From NCBI GenBank assembly GCA_002167285.1, contig NHDG01000061.1:1-45910 (forward strand): a DNA stretch of 45,910 nt, written 5' to 3'. Source of the DNA: Planctomycetia bacterium TMED53 (GTDB lineage: Bacteria; Planctomycetota; UBA8108; UBA1146). The position numbers and the translations under genes are program-made. Of this stretch, positions 26,748 to 36,001 are shown piece by piece (positions within the stretch are counted from its first letter, which is position 1; every line of letters starts with the position of its first letter). The notes under the pieces were generated by a model, which saw nothing but the letters and a program-made list of their open reading frames with translations, was not told where the DNA came from and searched no databases.

Positions 26748-28088
26748 ATGGAACAGTATTGGCCATTCGCAGTATTTCTCGGTGTGGTAGCGGGCTTTGT
26801 GATCGGCCTCATATTTTCGCGTCGGAACCTCAACAGTCTTCGCAGTGAGCTTGATCAGCAAAAAGCAGAGCTGAATCGGCAAGTCAACGATTCGATGGAA
26901 ACGAGAGAGCTTCAAGCGAGAACTGAGGCTGAAAGAGATGCCTTGAAGGAGCAGCTTCGGCAGATTCAGGATGATCGTGAATCGTTGAAAGAGACTTTTC
27001 AGGCGCTATCTGCGGAGCAATTTGAAAAAAATCGTAAGCAATTTCTCGATCATGCGGAGCAGCGACTGAGTGTGTCAGAAGCAAAGCACGTCACCGAGCT
27101 CGATAAACGCCATGAATCTATCGAAAAGCAATTTATCTCAGTCAAAGAACAGATGGATCGTTTCCAAGAACAGCATCAAAAGATCGAGAAAACCAGGACA
27201 GAATCCTTCAGTTCGTTAAGTGAACAGGTCAAGCAGCTGGCCGAGCAGACGGTGCAAGTGGGGGCTGAAGCCCGCTCCCTTTCTACCGCTCTCAAAGGGT
27301 CCAGTCAGACTCGGGGTCGTTGGGGTGAGATGGCATTAGAGAACATCTGCGAAATGGCAGGTATGACGGAGCATTGCGACTTTGTCCGGCAGGATCAGGA
27401 TGGAAATGACAAACGCCCAGACCTGGTCGTGAACATGCCCGGAAAAGGAAAGATTCCACTCGACGCCAAAGTTCCGTTTGCGGATTACGATCGGGCTATG
27501 GAGGCGACTGACCCCGACGAACGCCAAAGCCACTTCGAGGCGCATGGAAAAACGGTTCGTCGAACGATGCTTGATTTAGCCAAGCGCGATTATCCAGCAG
27601 TCGTTGGCGGCAAAGTAGATTTCACGGTGATGTTCATTCCGATCGAGTCTGTCGCAGCGGCAGCCTTTGCAGCCCAACCAGATCTTCAAGAAGAAGCGAT
27701 GAAGAACAAAATTCTCATTGCGACTCCGGTGACTTTGATCGCACTTCTCAAAACCGTAGCTCTTTACTGGCAACAGGAACAATTGGCGGAGAATGCCCAT
27801 AAAATTTGGGAGGAATCTTCCCAGTTACACGATCGCCTTAAAACTTTCACCGAGCATCTCGGTAAGGTGGGAACAAACTTGAACAAAGCACTGAATGCAT
27901 ACAATTCAGCCGTAGGCTCTTATCAGGGTAGAGTTTTACCCAAAGCTCGCAGCATCGAGTCGCTGACTTCCAAAACTGGGAGTAAAGATACGTTACAAGA
28001 TTTATCGGTGATCGATGGCGCAGTGCGTGGGCTCGATATCGAGAGTCACGCATTCGATCGCGTTCCAGCAGATGATGATCAGGAGTGA
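26748..28088 (+). CDS. rmuC: RmuC family DNA recombination protein
   Basis: 446 residues from the ATG at 26748, which follows GGAAGAG; an ATG at 26727 lacks a ribosome-binding site. An N-terminal helix (about 5-23) precedes a long coiled coil (about 28-190) and the RmuC nuclease-like domain: GRWGEMALENICEMAGM, RPDLVVNMPGKGKIPLDAKVPF, VMFIPIESVAAAAF, ILIATPVTLIALLKTVA. RmuC limits recombination between inverted repeats in E. coli, and the domain is predicted to be related to restriction-endonuclease folds. The next gene follows after four bases. Confidence 0.94.
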   Translation: MEQYWPFAVFLGVVAGFVIGLIFSRRNLNSLRSELDQQKAELNRQVNDSMETRELQARTEAERDALKEQLRQIQDDRESLKETFQALSAEQFEKNRKQFLDHAEQRLSVSEAKHVTELDKRHESIEKQFISVKEQMDRFQEQHQKIEKTRTESFSSLSEQVKQLAEQTVQVGAEARSLSTALKGSSQTRGRWGEMALENICEMAGMTEHCDFVRQDQDGNDKRPDLVVNMPGKGKIPLDAKVPFADYDRAMEATDPDERQSHFEAHGKTVRRTMLDLAKRDYPAVVGGKVDFTVMFIPIESVAAAAFAAQPDLQEEAMKNKILIATPVTLIALLKTVALYWQQEQLAENAHKIWEESSQLHDRLKTFTEHLGKVGTNLNKALNAYNSAVGSYQGRVLPKARSIESLTSKTGSKDTLQDLSVIDGAVRGLDIESHAFDRVPADDDQE

Positions 28089-28092
28089 AGCG

Positions 28093-28989
28093 ATGACCTT
28101 TCGCCTGTTGTGCGCGTTTAGTGTTTTTTGCGTGGCGGGCTGCGCCCAACTAAAGATGGGCCCTTCGAAGGTAGATCTGGAAGTCACTCCGGTTCCGCCA
28201 GCGGTTCGAGAAGAGTTCACCATGGCCGAATTTTATCAGCAGTATTGCGATGCGGGTGGAGTCCCGGTGGTGGCGAGTAAAGAGGTGTATCCTGAAGCGC
28301 TTCTGGAGGCGCACTTTTTAATTATGAAGATGATCGGACACAGGCCTGAAGTTCTTGCAGCGATGGGGGCTTCAAAAACGCGCTTCACAGTCATGGCTCA
28401 CGACGAGTGGACCACCGATGTTCCGGAGCATTCAGATTTGCGACCGCCAGAGTATTGGGATCGACGGGCTCGAGGATTGGGGGCTACAAAATGGCGCCCA
28501 TGTGTTTCTTGTGGCGAAGAAAACTTGCTCGGGTTTGACGGCGATCCATACACCACTGAAAACATTTTGATTCATGAGTTTGCACATGCGATTCACGAAA
28601 TGGGTTTGGTCGCAGTGGATCCGACTTTTGATACACGCCTCAATCAAGCGTATCGGGATGCGATGGATCGGGGTCTTTGGGCAGGCGTTTATGCAGCGAC
28701 TAATCGCATGGAGTATTGGGCTGAGGCAGTGCAAAGCTGGTTTGATACGAACAGGGAAAATGACCCCCAGCACAATCATGTGAATACCCGTTCTGAGCTT
28801 CTTGAATATGATCCGGCAGTTGCCGCTCTATGCGAAGAGGTCTTTGGGAATGGGCAATGGCGTTATCTTCATCCTCGCGATCGGAAACATCAGGCTCACC
28901 TTTCGTCCCTGAACGGTAAGTCATTGCCGACCTTTGAATGGGCTCCCGGGATGCAGGAAGCCTACGAGGCGAACCCCAATCCTCAGTGA
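28093..28989 (+). CDS. Zincin-like metallopeptidase lipoprotein
   Basis: 298 residues from the ATG at 28093 with AGGAG seven bases upstream. The signal peptide ends in the lipobox VAGC (Cys17). The centre carries HEFAHAIHEMG, an HExxH zinc motif with a further downstream acidic candidate, EYWAEAVQSW, giving the third ligand (Glu) as in gluzincins. CVSCGEENLLGF supplies a nearby cysteine pair. It resembles the anthrax-lethal-factor-like/secreted zincin set common in planctomycetes. Substrate unknown. Probably co-transcribed with rmuC. Confidence 0.82.
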   Translation: MTFRLLCAFSVFCVAGCAQLKMGPSKVDLEVTPVPPAVREEFTMAEFYQQYCDAGGVPVVASKEVYPEALLEAHFLIMKMIGHRPEVLAAMGASKTRFTVMAHDEWTTDVPEHSDLRPPEYWDRRARGLGATKWRPCVSCGEENLLGFDGDPYTTENILIHEFAHAIHEMGLVAVDPTFDTRLNQAYRDAMDRGLWAGVYAATNRMEYWAEAVQSWFDTNRENDPQHNHVNTRSELLEYDPAVAALCEEVFGNGQWRYLHPRDRKHQAHLSSLNGKSLPTFEWAPGMQEAYEANPNPQ

Positions 28990-28998
28990 TCTCGCAAT

Positions 28999-29745
28999 TT
29001 AATTGCAGTTGAGATAGCTCTCGCAATCGAGAGCGTCACTGGTGTCATCGGGGCCACAGTCTACTGGGCCTGGTGCGATTGGAGGTGGCCCACCAGAAAA
29101 CAAGGCTGCCAGGGAATAGATGGCATCACCCAAGTTTTCACTGCCGTCATCATTCGTATCACAGGCATCGCGGCAGGGCCCTGCAGGTCCTGCGGTAAAG
29201 AGAAATGCCAATTGGTAGATGGTGTCCGCCAAATTAAAGACCAAGTCACCATTGCAATCTCCACGCCTGAAAATTGAACCGCTATCCCAGCACGGCCCAA
29301 CATTTGTCACGATGGAGTTCGCATTGGGATCGGCAAACACTGGGTTCTCCAGGCAGATCGTTCCGTTGTAGGGCAATCCGTTCGTCGTAGAGATGGTTAC
29401 TTCGACTAAGGTTTGAGCAGCTGGAACTGGCGGAATGGGAGTGAGGGTGATGGAGAAGCCGAGGACAGTGGTACTGCCGGTTCCGATGTCATATCCCAGT
29501 GAGCCTGCAACGCCACAGCATGCATCGGAGAGAATCCCTGTCGGTGTATCAAAAACCACATCGAATTGAAAACCAGCGATCAATTCGTTACTGGTGAAGA
29601 GGACCGGAAACACACCGGTACCGGTTGCTGGATCCCAAGTGAGTGATCCCATTTCGATAGAGACACCCGGTTGAGCAGCAAGGCGATCGGTTGAGACCGC
29701 TGCAAATATCAGCATTAGAAAAAAAAGAGTAATATTCCTTCGCAT
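28999..29745 (-). CDS. Secreted protein with cohesin-like and dockerin-like domains
   Basis: 248 residues. Signal peptide about 1-24 (cut near RLAAQ). Residues 28-150 are beta-rich and look like a cohesin-type fold (GFQFDVVFDTPTGILSD). From about 160 there are two EF-hand-like repeats: RRGDCNGDLVFNLADTIYQL and CDTNDDGSENLGDAIYSL, each followed by an LF..GGP-type turn, then CGPDDTSDALDC. This two-repeat tail is typical of marine planctomycetes and resembles dockerins, which bind calcium and partner proteins. Six or more cysteines suggest disulfides. It converges with the zincin gene, nine bases apart. Confidence 0.88.
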   Translation of the reverse strand: MRRNITLFFLMLIFAAVSTDRLAAQPGVSIEMGSLTWDPATGTGVFPVLFTSNELIAGFQFDVVFDTPTGILSDACCGVAGSLGYDIGTGSTTVLGFSITLTPIPPVPAAQTLVEVTISTTNGLPYNGTICLENPVFADPNANSIVTNVGPCWDSGSIFRRGDCNGDLVFNLADTIYQLAFLFTAGPAGPCRDACDTNDDGSENLGDAIYSLAALFSGGPPPIAPGPVDCGPDDTSDALDCESYLNCN

Positions 29746-29830
29746 TCACTGATTATATCAGGCAACAGTGGATTTTCCGATGAGCTATAGAGCGACCATC
29801 GTCGAAGACAAGATATCAGCCATAAAATCA

Positions 29831-31300
29831 CTAATTTGGTCGATACAGCCTCAACTGCTCCTTCGGCGGGTTCAGAATCATCAGCGCGATAACACAGGCG
29901 ATGCGATTTTTTCCGAGATAGCTGTCGCCGCCGTTGTTCTTTTTGCCACCTATGTAAACGATCTTGCCTTGGTGGTTTTGCATCAACGCCAGATACCAGC
30001 GCCATTCATCTAGGAAACGTTGGTAAGCCTTACGGTCATGCTGCCAAAGGGCGGCGGGTGCCAGCAACATACCCAGAGATCCGACCGCATGGGCCTCACG
30101 CGTCCTTGATCGGTACTGGTCGAGGTAAGTACAGAAGCGGGTTTTTAGCTTCTCTTCACCCGGCTTCAGAAGAAGCGCGAGCGCCATCGATGATGTTCTC
30201 AATGAAGCATCTGCAGTACCGGTGTTTTTCATCGTCCAGTAACGGATGCCGCCATTCGGATCGATGGACTTGCGAATCTGTTGAAGGCTGAGTTCCCACG
30301 ACTTCTCCGATATCTTTGCGCCTGCGATTTCAGAAATCGACCACGCCAAATGGGAAAGGGTATTGATGACATTGAAACCCTTACCCTTGTAACCGGTAGA
30401 GACGTCATGCCCAAAAAGGCCCTCTTCATTCATTCTTGCTACCAGTGCATCACAGATGGTTTGAATGACGGCAGCTCTCTCGTCATTTGGTTTTCGAATC
30501 TGTGCTTCAGAGAGGGCTACTACGGTCGCTGTCAGTGCCCAATTGCTGAGATTGTCGGGACCTTTTTGTAGTGGGTCTGTGGGAATCCATGCGCGGTTTT
30601 CTGGCCCTTGTAGCCACTTCAAAATACTTTCGATCTGTTTCTCTTCTTCTGCGGTTCCTGGCGACATCAATGAGAGACACGCCCATGCTGTCAGCACCCG
30701 GTCCCCAGTCAGGCCTACCGGTGAATCCCAATAGCCCGCCGATTTCAAAGATTTGAGCAGCTGATTGCGAGCTTGTTTCGACAGTTGGTTCATGCCCGCT
30801 TCTTCGCGAATCGAAGGACGATAGGGAAGACTGCATTTCAACTTCAGATTCTCTTCGCCCTCTTCTTCAGAGGTTTTTCTGCGGATTTGCAGTGTGAGGT
30901 GTCTCTTTTCCTCCTTTTGATGCGCTGCCGTTGTATCGAGAGCTTCTCCAAGACTTCTTTGAGGCCCTGTTCCTCCCGAATCGACCTTTGCGCTGTGTTT
31001 TTGGAAGTTTGATTTTCCGATTCCCAGAATTTTATCCCCAGAAAGGAGCCCCGCCTTCATCGCGGGGGAGTCTTTAGCGACCGTTTCCACCAGAATCCAG
31101 TTGGAACCAGCGGAAACGCTCCCCTGTGCCCCCAGAATCCCCAGGGGGAATGATTCCGAGGCGAGGGTATGTGTCGATACCAAAATGGTAATCATGGTTA
31201 GCAGAGCGAGGAATTGAGCCGTTTGAGGCCTCATCTTCCTGCTGCCACGTGAAGCAGTGTCGGATGATCTGTTGAACGCTGACCGCAAGTTGGAGATCAT
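29831..31300 (-). CDS. Secreted PDZ-domain protein, DUF6288-like
   Basis: 489 residues from the ATG at 31300, which follows AAGGTGA; ATG 31234 is an alternative. A long basic N-terminus leads to a signal helix (about 29-45), then a PDZ-like domain (about 52-130; ILVETVAKDSPAMKAGLLSGDKILGI). A C-terminal helical domain (about 175-480) has repeated features like terpenoid-cyclase or prenyltransferase-type alpha barrels (GYWDSP..LTAWACLSL, GLFGHDVSTG, GGIRYWTM, RTSSMALAL). PDZ followed by this region fits DUF6288 proteins of planctomycetes. Function unknown; probably periplasmic or surface. Confidence 0.8.
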   Translation of the reverse strand: MISNLRSAFNRSSDTASRGSRKMRPQTAQFLALLTMITILVSTHTLASESFPLGILGAQGSVSAGSNWILVETVAKDSPAMKAGLLSGDKILGIGKSNFQKHSAKVDSGGTGPQRSLGEALDTTAAHQKEEKRHLTLQIRRKTSEEEGEENLKLKCSLPYRPSIREEAGMNQLSKQARNQLLKSLKSAGYWDSPVGLTGDRVLTAWACLSLMSPGTAEEEKQIESILKWLQGPENRAWIPTDPLQKGPDNLSNWALTATVVALSEAQIRKPNDERAAVIQTICDALVARMNEEGLFGHDVSTGYKGKGFNVINTLSHLAWSISEIAGAKISEKSWELSLQQIRKSIDPNGGIRYWTMKNTGTADASLRTSSMALALLLKPGEEKLKTRFCTYLDQYRSRTREAHAVGSLGMLLAPAALWQHDRKAYQRFLDEWRWYLALMQNHQGKIVYIGGKKNNGGDSYLGKNRIACVIALMILNPPKEQLRLYRPN

Positions 31301-31379
31301 TGGGATTCACCTTCATGCCTATGGGGCGGGAGTGCCCCTGGCCCAGTTTAGCTGCTGATGTCGATGAAAAGGAATCGGG

Positions 31380-32507
31380 ATGTCGAGAGTTGAAATCTTG
31401 CTCGCGAGTTTGTTGGGTCTGCTCCTGCAAAGGCCAATTTTCCTTCATTCACGATGTTCGTGGCTCATGCTCGCCCTATTCGTCCTTTTGATTCACCCAG
31501 CGCTGTGGACTCTCGCTGCCCAGGACCCGGCTGAGAAAGCGGTCCCGGTGATCACCATCGTGGGCAGTGAAGTCGATTATGGAGAACTTTTGCAGGGTGA
31601 AGTTGTCGAGCGCGAGTTCGAAGTCAGAAATGACGGTACGGCCCCCCTCAACATATGGAGAGCCATCGCAAGTTGCAGTTGCACGAAGATTCTCGATTTT
31701 CCAAGGACGTTGGCTCCTGGAGCCAGCGGTAAAGTGAAATTTGAAATCGATAGCAAAAAGATTAAGCCGGGCGACACACGCAAAGGGATCACCCTTGAGA
31801 ATGATGATTTAGAGCAATCGAAGATCCGTTTTATCTTCAAAGCCAAAATCACCAGCCTCTTTAGAACAGACCCCAATCCGATTCTCGTGACGGGGCTCTA
31901 CCGAAACGAAAAGAAAGCCCAAGTCAGACTCCTCGCTGCAACAGATCTTGGCTTCAATATCCTTGGCGCAAGATCTCGAAATGGTGAGTTTGAGATCACC
32001 GATTTTGAAGAGGTCACGAAAGATGGCGAGTATCGAATTGAAGTGACAGTACCCCCATCGGACAAGCCACGAATCGTCAAAGATCCTCTCGATCTGATGA
32101 TCGAAGTCAAAGATGGTCGTTCTGTCGTTGTCGGCCGATACGTAGAAGTTCATCATCTGGAGTCTATTCAGGTTCGTCCGGAAAGAGTCCTTCAGTTTGG
32201 CAATAAGGATACGGATCGTCTGTTGGAAGAGGGTTCTCCAGGGACGGTGACGAAGATGGTCCAGTTGATCAACATCGACCCTGATTTGGATCTAAAGATT
32301 CAGAAGGCGACGCTCGAGGGGATGCCTGAGGGGGTCATCTTGACCACGGTCACAGAAGTTGTTCCGGGTAAAAACTACAGAGTTTTACTGACGCTAACGG
32401 AGTACCGATCAGAGCCGATCTTGCGTGGGAAGTTGGTCATCGAAACCAATGATCCTGCGAACAAATCACGGGTGATCCAAGTAGCCGCTCGTTTTGGCCG
32501 TCGATAA
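31380..32507 (+). CDS. Secreted DUF1573 protein
   Basis: 375 residues from the ATG at 31380 with AAAAGGAA upstream. The hydrophobic export segment lies at about 28-46. The first immunoglobulin-like domain (about 55-155) carries the DUF1573 pattern: YGELLQGEVVEREFEVRNDG, ASCSCTKI (Cys99 and Cys101) and LAPGASGKVKFEIDSK. A second, more diverged copy (about 255-375) ends in LVIETNDPANKSRVIQVAARF. DUF1573 domains are extracytoplasmic ASH-like folds without catalysis. It is divergent from the PDZ gene by 79 bases. Confidence 0.9.
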   Translation: MSRVEILLASLLGLLLQRPIFLHSRCSWLMLALFVLLIHPALWTLAAQDPAEKAVPVITIVGSEVDYGELLQGEVVEREFEVRNDGTAPLNIWRAIASCSCTKILDFPRTLAPGASGKVKFEIDSKKIKPGDTRKGITLENDDLEQSKIRFIFKAKITSLFRTDPNPILVTGLYRNEKKAQVRLLAATDLGFNILGARSRNGEFEITDFEEVTKDGEYRIEVTVPPSDKPRIVKDPLDLMIEVKDGRSVVVGRYVEVHHLESIQVRPERVLQFGNKDTDRLLEEGSPGTVTKMVQLINIDPDLDLKIQKATLEGMPEGVILTTVTEVVPGKNYRVLLTLTEYRSEPILRGKLVIETNDPANKSRVIQVAARFGRR

Positions 32508-32534
32508 TTGAATCGATCTGTGGGGATTCGGAAA

Positions 32535-33776
32535 TCACTCTCCTGAAGACGGGGCCGAAGATCCGCCCCCTGAGTTTCCGCTTCCAGAACTTTGGTCGCC
32601 CGCTTTCCCGCCTGCTTTCCCACCTGGACGGCGACGTCTTCGGCGACGGCGTTTCTTTTTTGCCGGTGCATCTGAAGAAGTAGAATCAGCTCTGCCTGCC
32701 TGGCTGGCTGCTGATTCACCACGAGGCGCTCCACGAGCTTCCCCTCGAGCCTCTCCTCGGGCCTCTCCAGTTCGCGATTCACCACTTCTTCGACGTCTTC
32801 TTCTCGGCCTACCAGCTTCCCGGCTACGGGGACTTTCGCCCTGCTGGGCTGCCGAGTTCTCTGCGTTCGCTGATTCACCGGTAGCTTTGGAAGGCCGACG
32901 TCTACGGCGGCGCTTCTTGCGAGTGACCAAGCCATCATTCTTGGAATCTGCTCCGGCGACTTCCTCTCCTTTTGTTTCTTTGGAGGGTTTGCGCCTTCTT
33001 CTGGAGCGCTTGCGTGTCGTCTTTGTTTCCGATTGATTGGAAGAACTGCCGTCGCGGCGACGAAGCGTTCTTCGCTTTTTACGCGTTTTTGTTTTTCCGG
33101 CTGTTTCTTCTTCGAGAATTTCGATGGGTGATTTGCGCGAGCGTTTCTTTTCGGTTCTACCCCGAAAAGCGGTTTCCACAGCTTGCGGGATATTCTCATC
33201 GTCACCGAGCTCTTTACCGCGAATCAGCGTTTTCAGAGCACCTAGAAAGAGATCAAAAGTGTTCTCGGGAATTCCTGCATTCGAGTCGGCAAGCATGATC
33301 GTGCTGGCCGAGGTTTCAGCTTCGGCAGCCGGTTGCCGATCCCGACGTGATCTACCGCCACGTCTTCTGCGATTCCTTGATGACCGTGCTTTTGCAGTTC
33401 TGCCTGGTACCGCATTGGATCCGGAAGAATCGATGTAACGCCCATCCTTCAGCAGAATTTCAACACCCCAAGACAAGATGTCGTCGCTCAACTCAGCAAG
33501 CTCTTCGATGGAAGCATCTTCAGGAAGATCTTCTCCCGCTCGCTGGGCTTGGGAGTAGTAGGCTTCGTCCCAACTCCAAATTCGGCTTTCATCGAGGACA
33601 TTCCAGAAGGCGACCCACTCTTCGTCAGCGGGCTGGATCTCTTCGCTGGCGACCTCTTGCCATTCAGCCGTAAACTTGCGCCAAAACAGCTTGCCGCCCT
33701 CCCAGCTGACCTGCCAGGAAGTGCGACTGAAGCCACCTAAGTGGAATTTGAAGTTATCAGGATGGACCTTTTCCAA
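32535..33776 (-). CDS. Protein with globular N-terminus and very basic low-complexity tail
   Basis: 413 residues from a TTG start after AAGGTGAGG. Residues 1-120 are acidic, tryptophan-rich and globular (SWEGGKLFWRKFTAEW, WVAFWNVLDESRIWSWDEAYY). From about 125 on the protein is rich in Arg and Lys, with runs such as RNRRRRGG, KKRRRRRR and KKKRRRRRRRR. A short repeat, GEARGEARGEARG, lies near residue 335, and the end is Gly/Ser-rich. The tail should bind nucleic acid without sequence preference or act as a phase-separating linker (inference). A more ordered segment sits at about 160-205 (IPENTFDLFLGALKTLIRG). I do not recognise the family. Confidence 0.75.
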   Translation of the reverse strand: MEKVHPDNFKFHLGGFSRTSWQVSWEGGKLFWRKFTAEWQEVASEEIQPADEEWVAFWNVLDESRIWSWDEAYYSQAQRAGEDLPEDASIEELAELSDDILSWGVEILLKDGRYIDSSGSNAVPGRTAKARSSRNRRRRGGRSRRDRQPAAEAETSASTIMLADSNAGIPENTFDLFLGALKTLIRGKELGDDENIPQAVETAFRGRTEKKRSRKSPIEILEEETAGKTKTRKKRRTLRRRDGSSSNQSETKTTRKRSRRRRKPSKETKGEEVAGADSKNDGLVTRKKRRRRRRPSKATGESANAENSAAQQGESPRSREAGRPRRRRRRSGESRTGEARGEARGEARGAPRGESAASQAGRADSTSSDAPAKKKRRRRRRRRPGGKAGGKAGDQSSGSGNSGGGSSAPSSGE

Positions 33777-33830
33777 GGATCCTCACCTTTCTGGGACAAG
33801 TCGCAGGATAACACGGAGAAAGGGGTGCCG

Positions 33831-34511
33831 TTAGCGATCGATGGAGGCAAGTTCATTTTGGAGTTGTGCCAAGATCAGCGGATCTGGCTCAACACCGCCA
33901 TGGCGAGCGGAAAGGTGAATCCACGGCACAGAGGTTTCGCTGATTAATTCCGCGGCATGTCCTGGGCGCACACCTCCGCCGGCGATGATTTCCAGCTTCG
34001 AGTCCGCTTGCTTTACCAATTGCGCGAGTGCTTTTCTGCCCAGCCATGCCGTCGATGCACCCCCTGAGGTCAAAAGGCGTTGGCAACCCGCTTCGCTGAT
34101 TCTTTCCAGATCCTCCTGCATGTTTGCACTGCGATCGAAGGCACGGTGGAAAGTGACAGGAAGCCCGGAACAAGATTCGACTAATTCTCGTAATTCAGAA
34201 ACAGGGACCCGCTGGGATCGATCCAGGAGCCCCAGGACAATTCCGTGAGCACCCGCAGTCACCAAATCTGAAGTCGATTGCTTCATCGATTCAAATTCAT
34301 CTTTGGAGTAGCAAAAATCTCCGGGTCTTGGTCGTACCATTGCCACTACTTCAAATCCGAGGAGGCGAATCTCCTCAACCGCTTCGGGCAAAGGGGTGAG
34401 CCCATCCGCTTTGAGGTTTGAGCACATCTCCACTCGCTGGCATGTCTCTGCCGATAGAAAGCGGATGTGGTCTGGCTGATCGATGCAGACTTCTACGGGG
34501 GTCAACGGCAT
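33831..34511 (-). CDS. cutC: CutC family protein
   Basis: 226 residues, near the family length. The ATG at 34511 has GGAAG about eight bases upstream. Family features: VEVCIDQP at the N-terminus, EMCSNLKADGLTPL, VVAMVRPRPGDFCYS, GAHGIVLGLLD, VTFHRAFDR, GCQRLLTSGG and IIAGGGVRP. These trace a TIM barrel. CutC was linked to copper homeostasis in E. coli, but later work questioned a direct role, and the biochemical activity is unsettled. It stands 54 bases after the basic-tail gene, read in the same direction. Confidence 0.93.
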   Translation of the reverse strand: MPLTPVEVCIDQPDHIRFLSAETCQRVEMCSNLKADGLTPLPEAVEEIRLLGFEVVAMVRPRPGDFCYSKDEFESMKQSTSDLVTAGAHGIVLGLLDRSQRVPVSELRELVESCSGLPVTFHRAFDRSANMQEDLERISEAGCQRLLTSGGASTAWLGRKALAQLVKQADSKLEIIAGGGVRPGHAAELISETSVPWIHLSARHGGVEPDPLILAQLQNELASIDR

Positions 34512-34612
34512 TCAGAGAGCTTCCTGGTTTCATGTGCTGAAAGGATCCCCAGAGGGGAAGTTCCTGATACCATACCAAGAATTACAGTCTGGAGATTCCC
34601 GAAAGGTGACGC

Positions 34613-35932
34613 ATGTTTCGATTGTCACAACTCCATCAAATTCTGCTTCTTTTAGTTTCGGTTTCATTCCTAGCGGGCTGCATAGGACTTCCTGGCCGAT
34701 CTCAAACCCTTTCCAGTGAGCAAAAGGTTCTGTTCATCGAATCTTTTGATGAGATGACTCGGATGATCGAAGAGTCCTTTTGGGATCCAGATTATCTGCA
34801 AGAGTGCTGGGGAGAGCTGAAAGATGAGTGTCGGGACCAGGTCGAAGAAGCAAGAAGCGCCGGTGAGGCGCGTGCGGCGATGCGAAGACTTCTCGCGAGT
34901 CTGAAGATGTCTCACTTCGGTTTGATTCCCGATTCCGCCAGCCAAGAGTTGACGGGCAGCCCCAGTGATGGAGAAGCGGGAATGATCCTCAGGGTGTCCG
35001 ACGGGCGTGCCATCGTCGTCAGGCTTGAAGAGGGTGGCGCCGCCGAGTCAGCGGGAATCCAATCCGGAGATGAAATTCTCAAAGTGGGGGAGCGCGATCT
35101 CGCTCCGCGGCTCCAGGAGTGGAGTGAGTCGGGGAGTCGCTATCTACCAATCCAGGCGCTCAAGTCCGCCTGTTCCGGTGAACCGGGTACCGAGAGAGAT
35201 TATTTGGTGAGGGGTTCGACGGAAGACCGTATCGTCACTTTGACCTTCCAGCCCCCATCCGATGAGCATCCCAGAGTGGGCTTTGGAAACATATCTCCAG
35301 TACCACTCATGATGGAAAAACGCATTCTTGAAGGAGACATTCTCTATTTGCGACTAAACATGTTCTTAGGCCCGATGCACGTAATGCCGTGGTTTGAGAA
35401 AGCGATTCAGGAGCACAAGGATGCCAAGGGTCTCATCTTTGATCTTCGAGGTAATCCCGGTGGGCTAGGGCTGATGGCCTGTGGTTTGGCAGGGTGGTTG
35501 ATCGAGGACCAAGGATTCGAACTAGGGACGATGAAGACCAAAGCGAATGAGATGAACTTCGTGGTAAATCCTCGTCTCGATGGTTGGGTTAAGCCGGTTG
35601 CATTACTGATCGATGAGGGCAGTGCATCGACTTCTGAAATCATGGCTCAGGGTTTGAGAGATATCGGGCGTGTTCGACTCTTTGGGCGCACGACAGCAGG
35701 TGCTGCATTACCTTCTGTCCTCGTGAAGTTGCCCAATGGTGATATTCTTCAATACGCCATGGCGGACTATGTCTCCGTATCTGGGAAGCGTATGGAAGGG
35801 GTCGGGGTGGAGCCGGATGAGGTCATCGAGGTTGACCCTGAACAGATTCGAGAGTTTGGAGACCCCGCATTGACCCGGGCCGCTTACTGGATCCTCGGGA
35901 AAGCGGGTGGACCCAAGTCGGAAATCCGGTGA
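34613..35932 (+). CDS. S41-family protease-like lipoprotein with PDZ domain
   Basis: 439 residues. The signal peptide ends in the lipobox FLAGC (Cys23). Residues 41-115 look helical and include LKMSHFGLIP (His101). A PDZ-like domain follows at about 122-215 (EEGGAAESAGIQSGDEILKVG). The S41 core has LIFDLRGNPGGLG (274-286) and DEGSASTSEIMAQ (334-346) with the Ser nucleophile region at 339-341, then LFGRTTAGAALPS. The Lys of classic CtpA/Tsp enzymes (TFGKG) is absent, and the His101 segment recalls the tricorn-type His general base. So it may be an S41 protease of the His/Ser type. Anchored in a membrane. Confidence 0.87.
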   Translation: MFRLSQLHQILLLLVSVSFLAGCIGLPGRSQTLSSEQKVLFIESFDEMTRMIEESFWDPDYLQECWGELKDECRDQVEEARSAGEARAAMRRLLASLKMSHFGLIPDSASQELTGSPSDGEAGMILRVSDGRAIVVRLEEGGAAESAGIQSGDEILKVGERDLAPRLQEWSESGSRYLPIQALKSACSGEPGTERDYLVRGSTEDRIVTLTFQPPSDEHPRVGFGNISPVPLMMEKRILEGDILYLRLNMFLGPMHVMPWFEKAIQEHKDAKGLIFDLRGNPGGLGLMACGLAGWLIEDQGFELGTMKTKANEMNFVVNPRLDGWVKPVALLIDEGSASTSEIMAQGLRDIGRVRLFGRTTAGAALPSVLVKLPNGDILQYAMADYVSVSGKRMEGVGVEPDEVIEVDPEQIREFGDPALTRAAYWILGKAGGPKSEIR

Positions 35933-36001
35933 TGATCTTTAGCTGTATTCAGCGGTTGAAAGACCGACTATCGCCAAATTCAGGCGAATGGAAAAGGAAA
36001 C

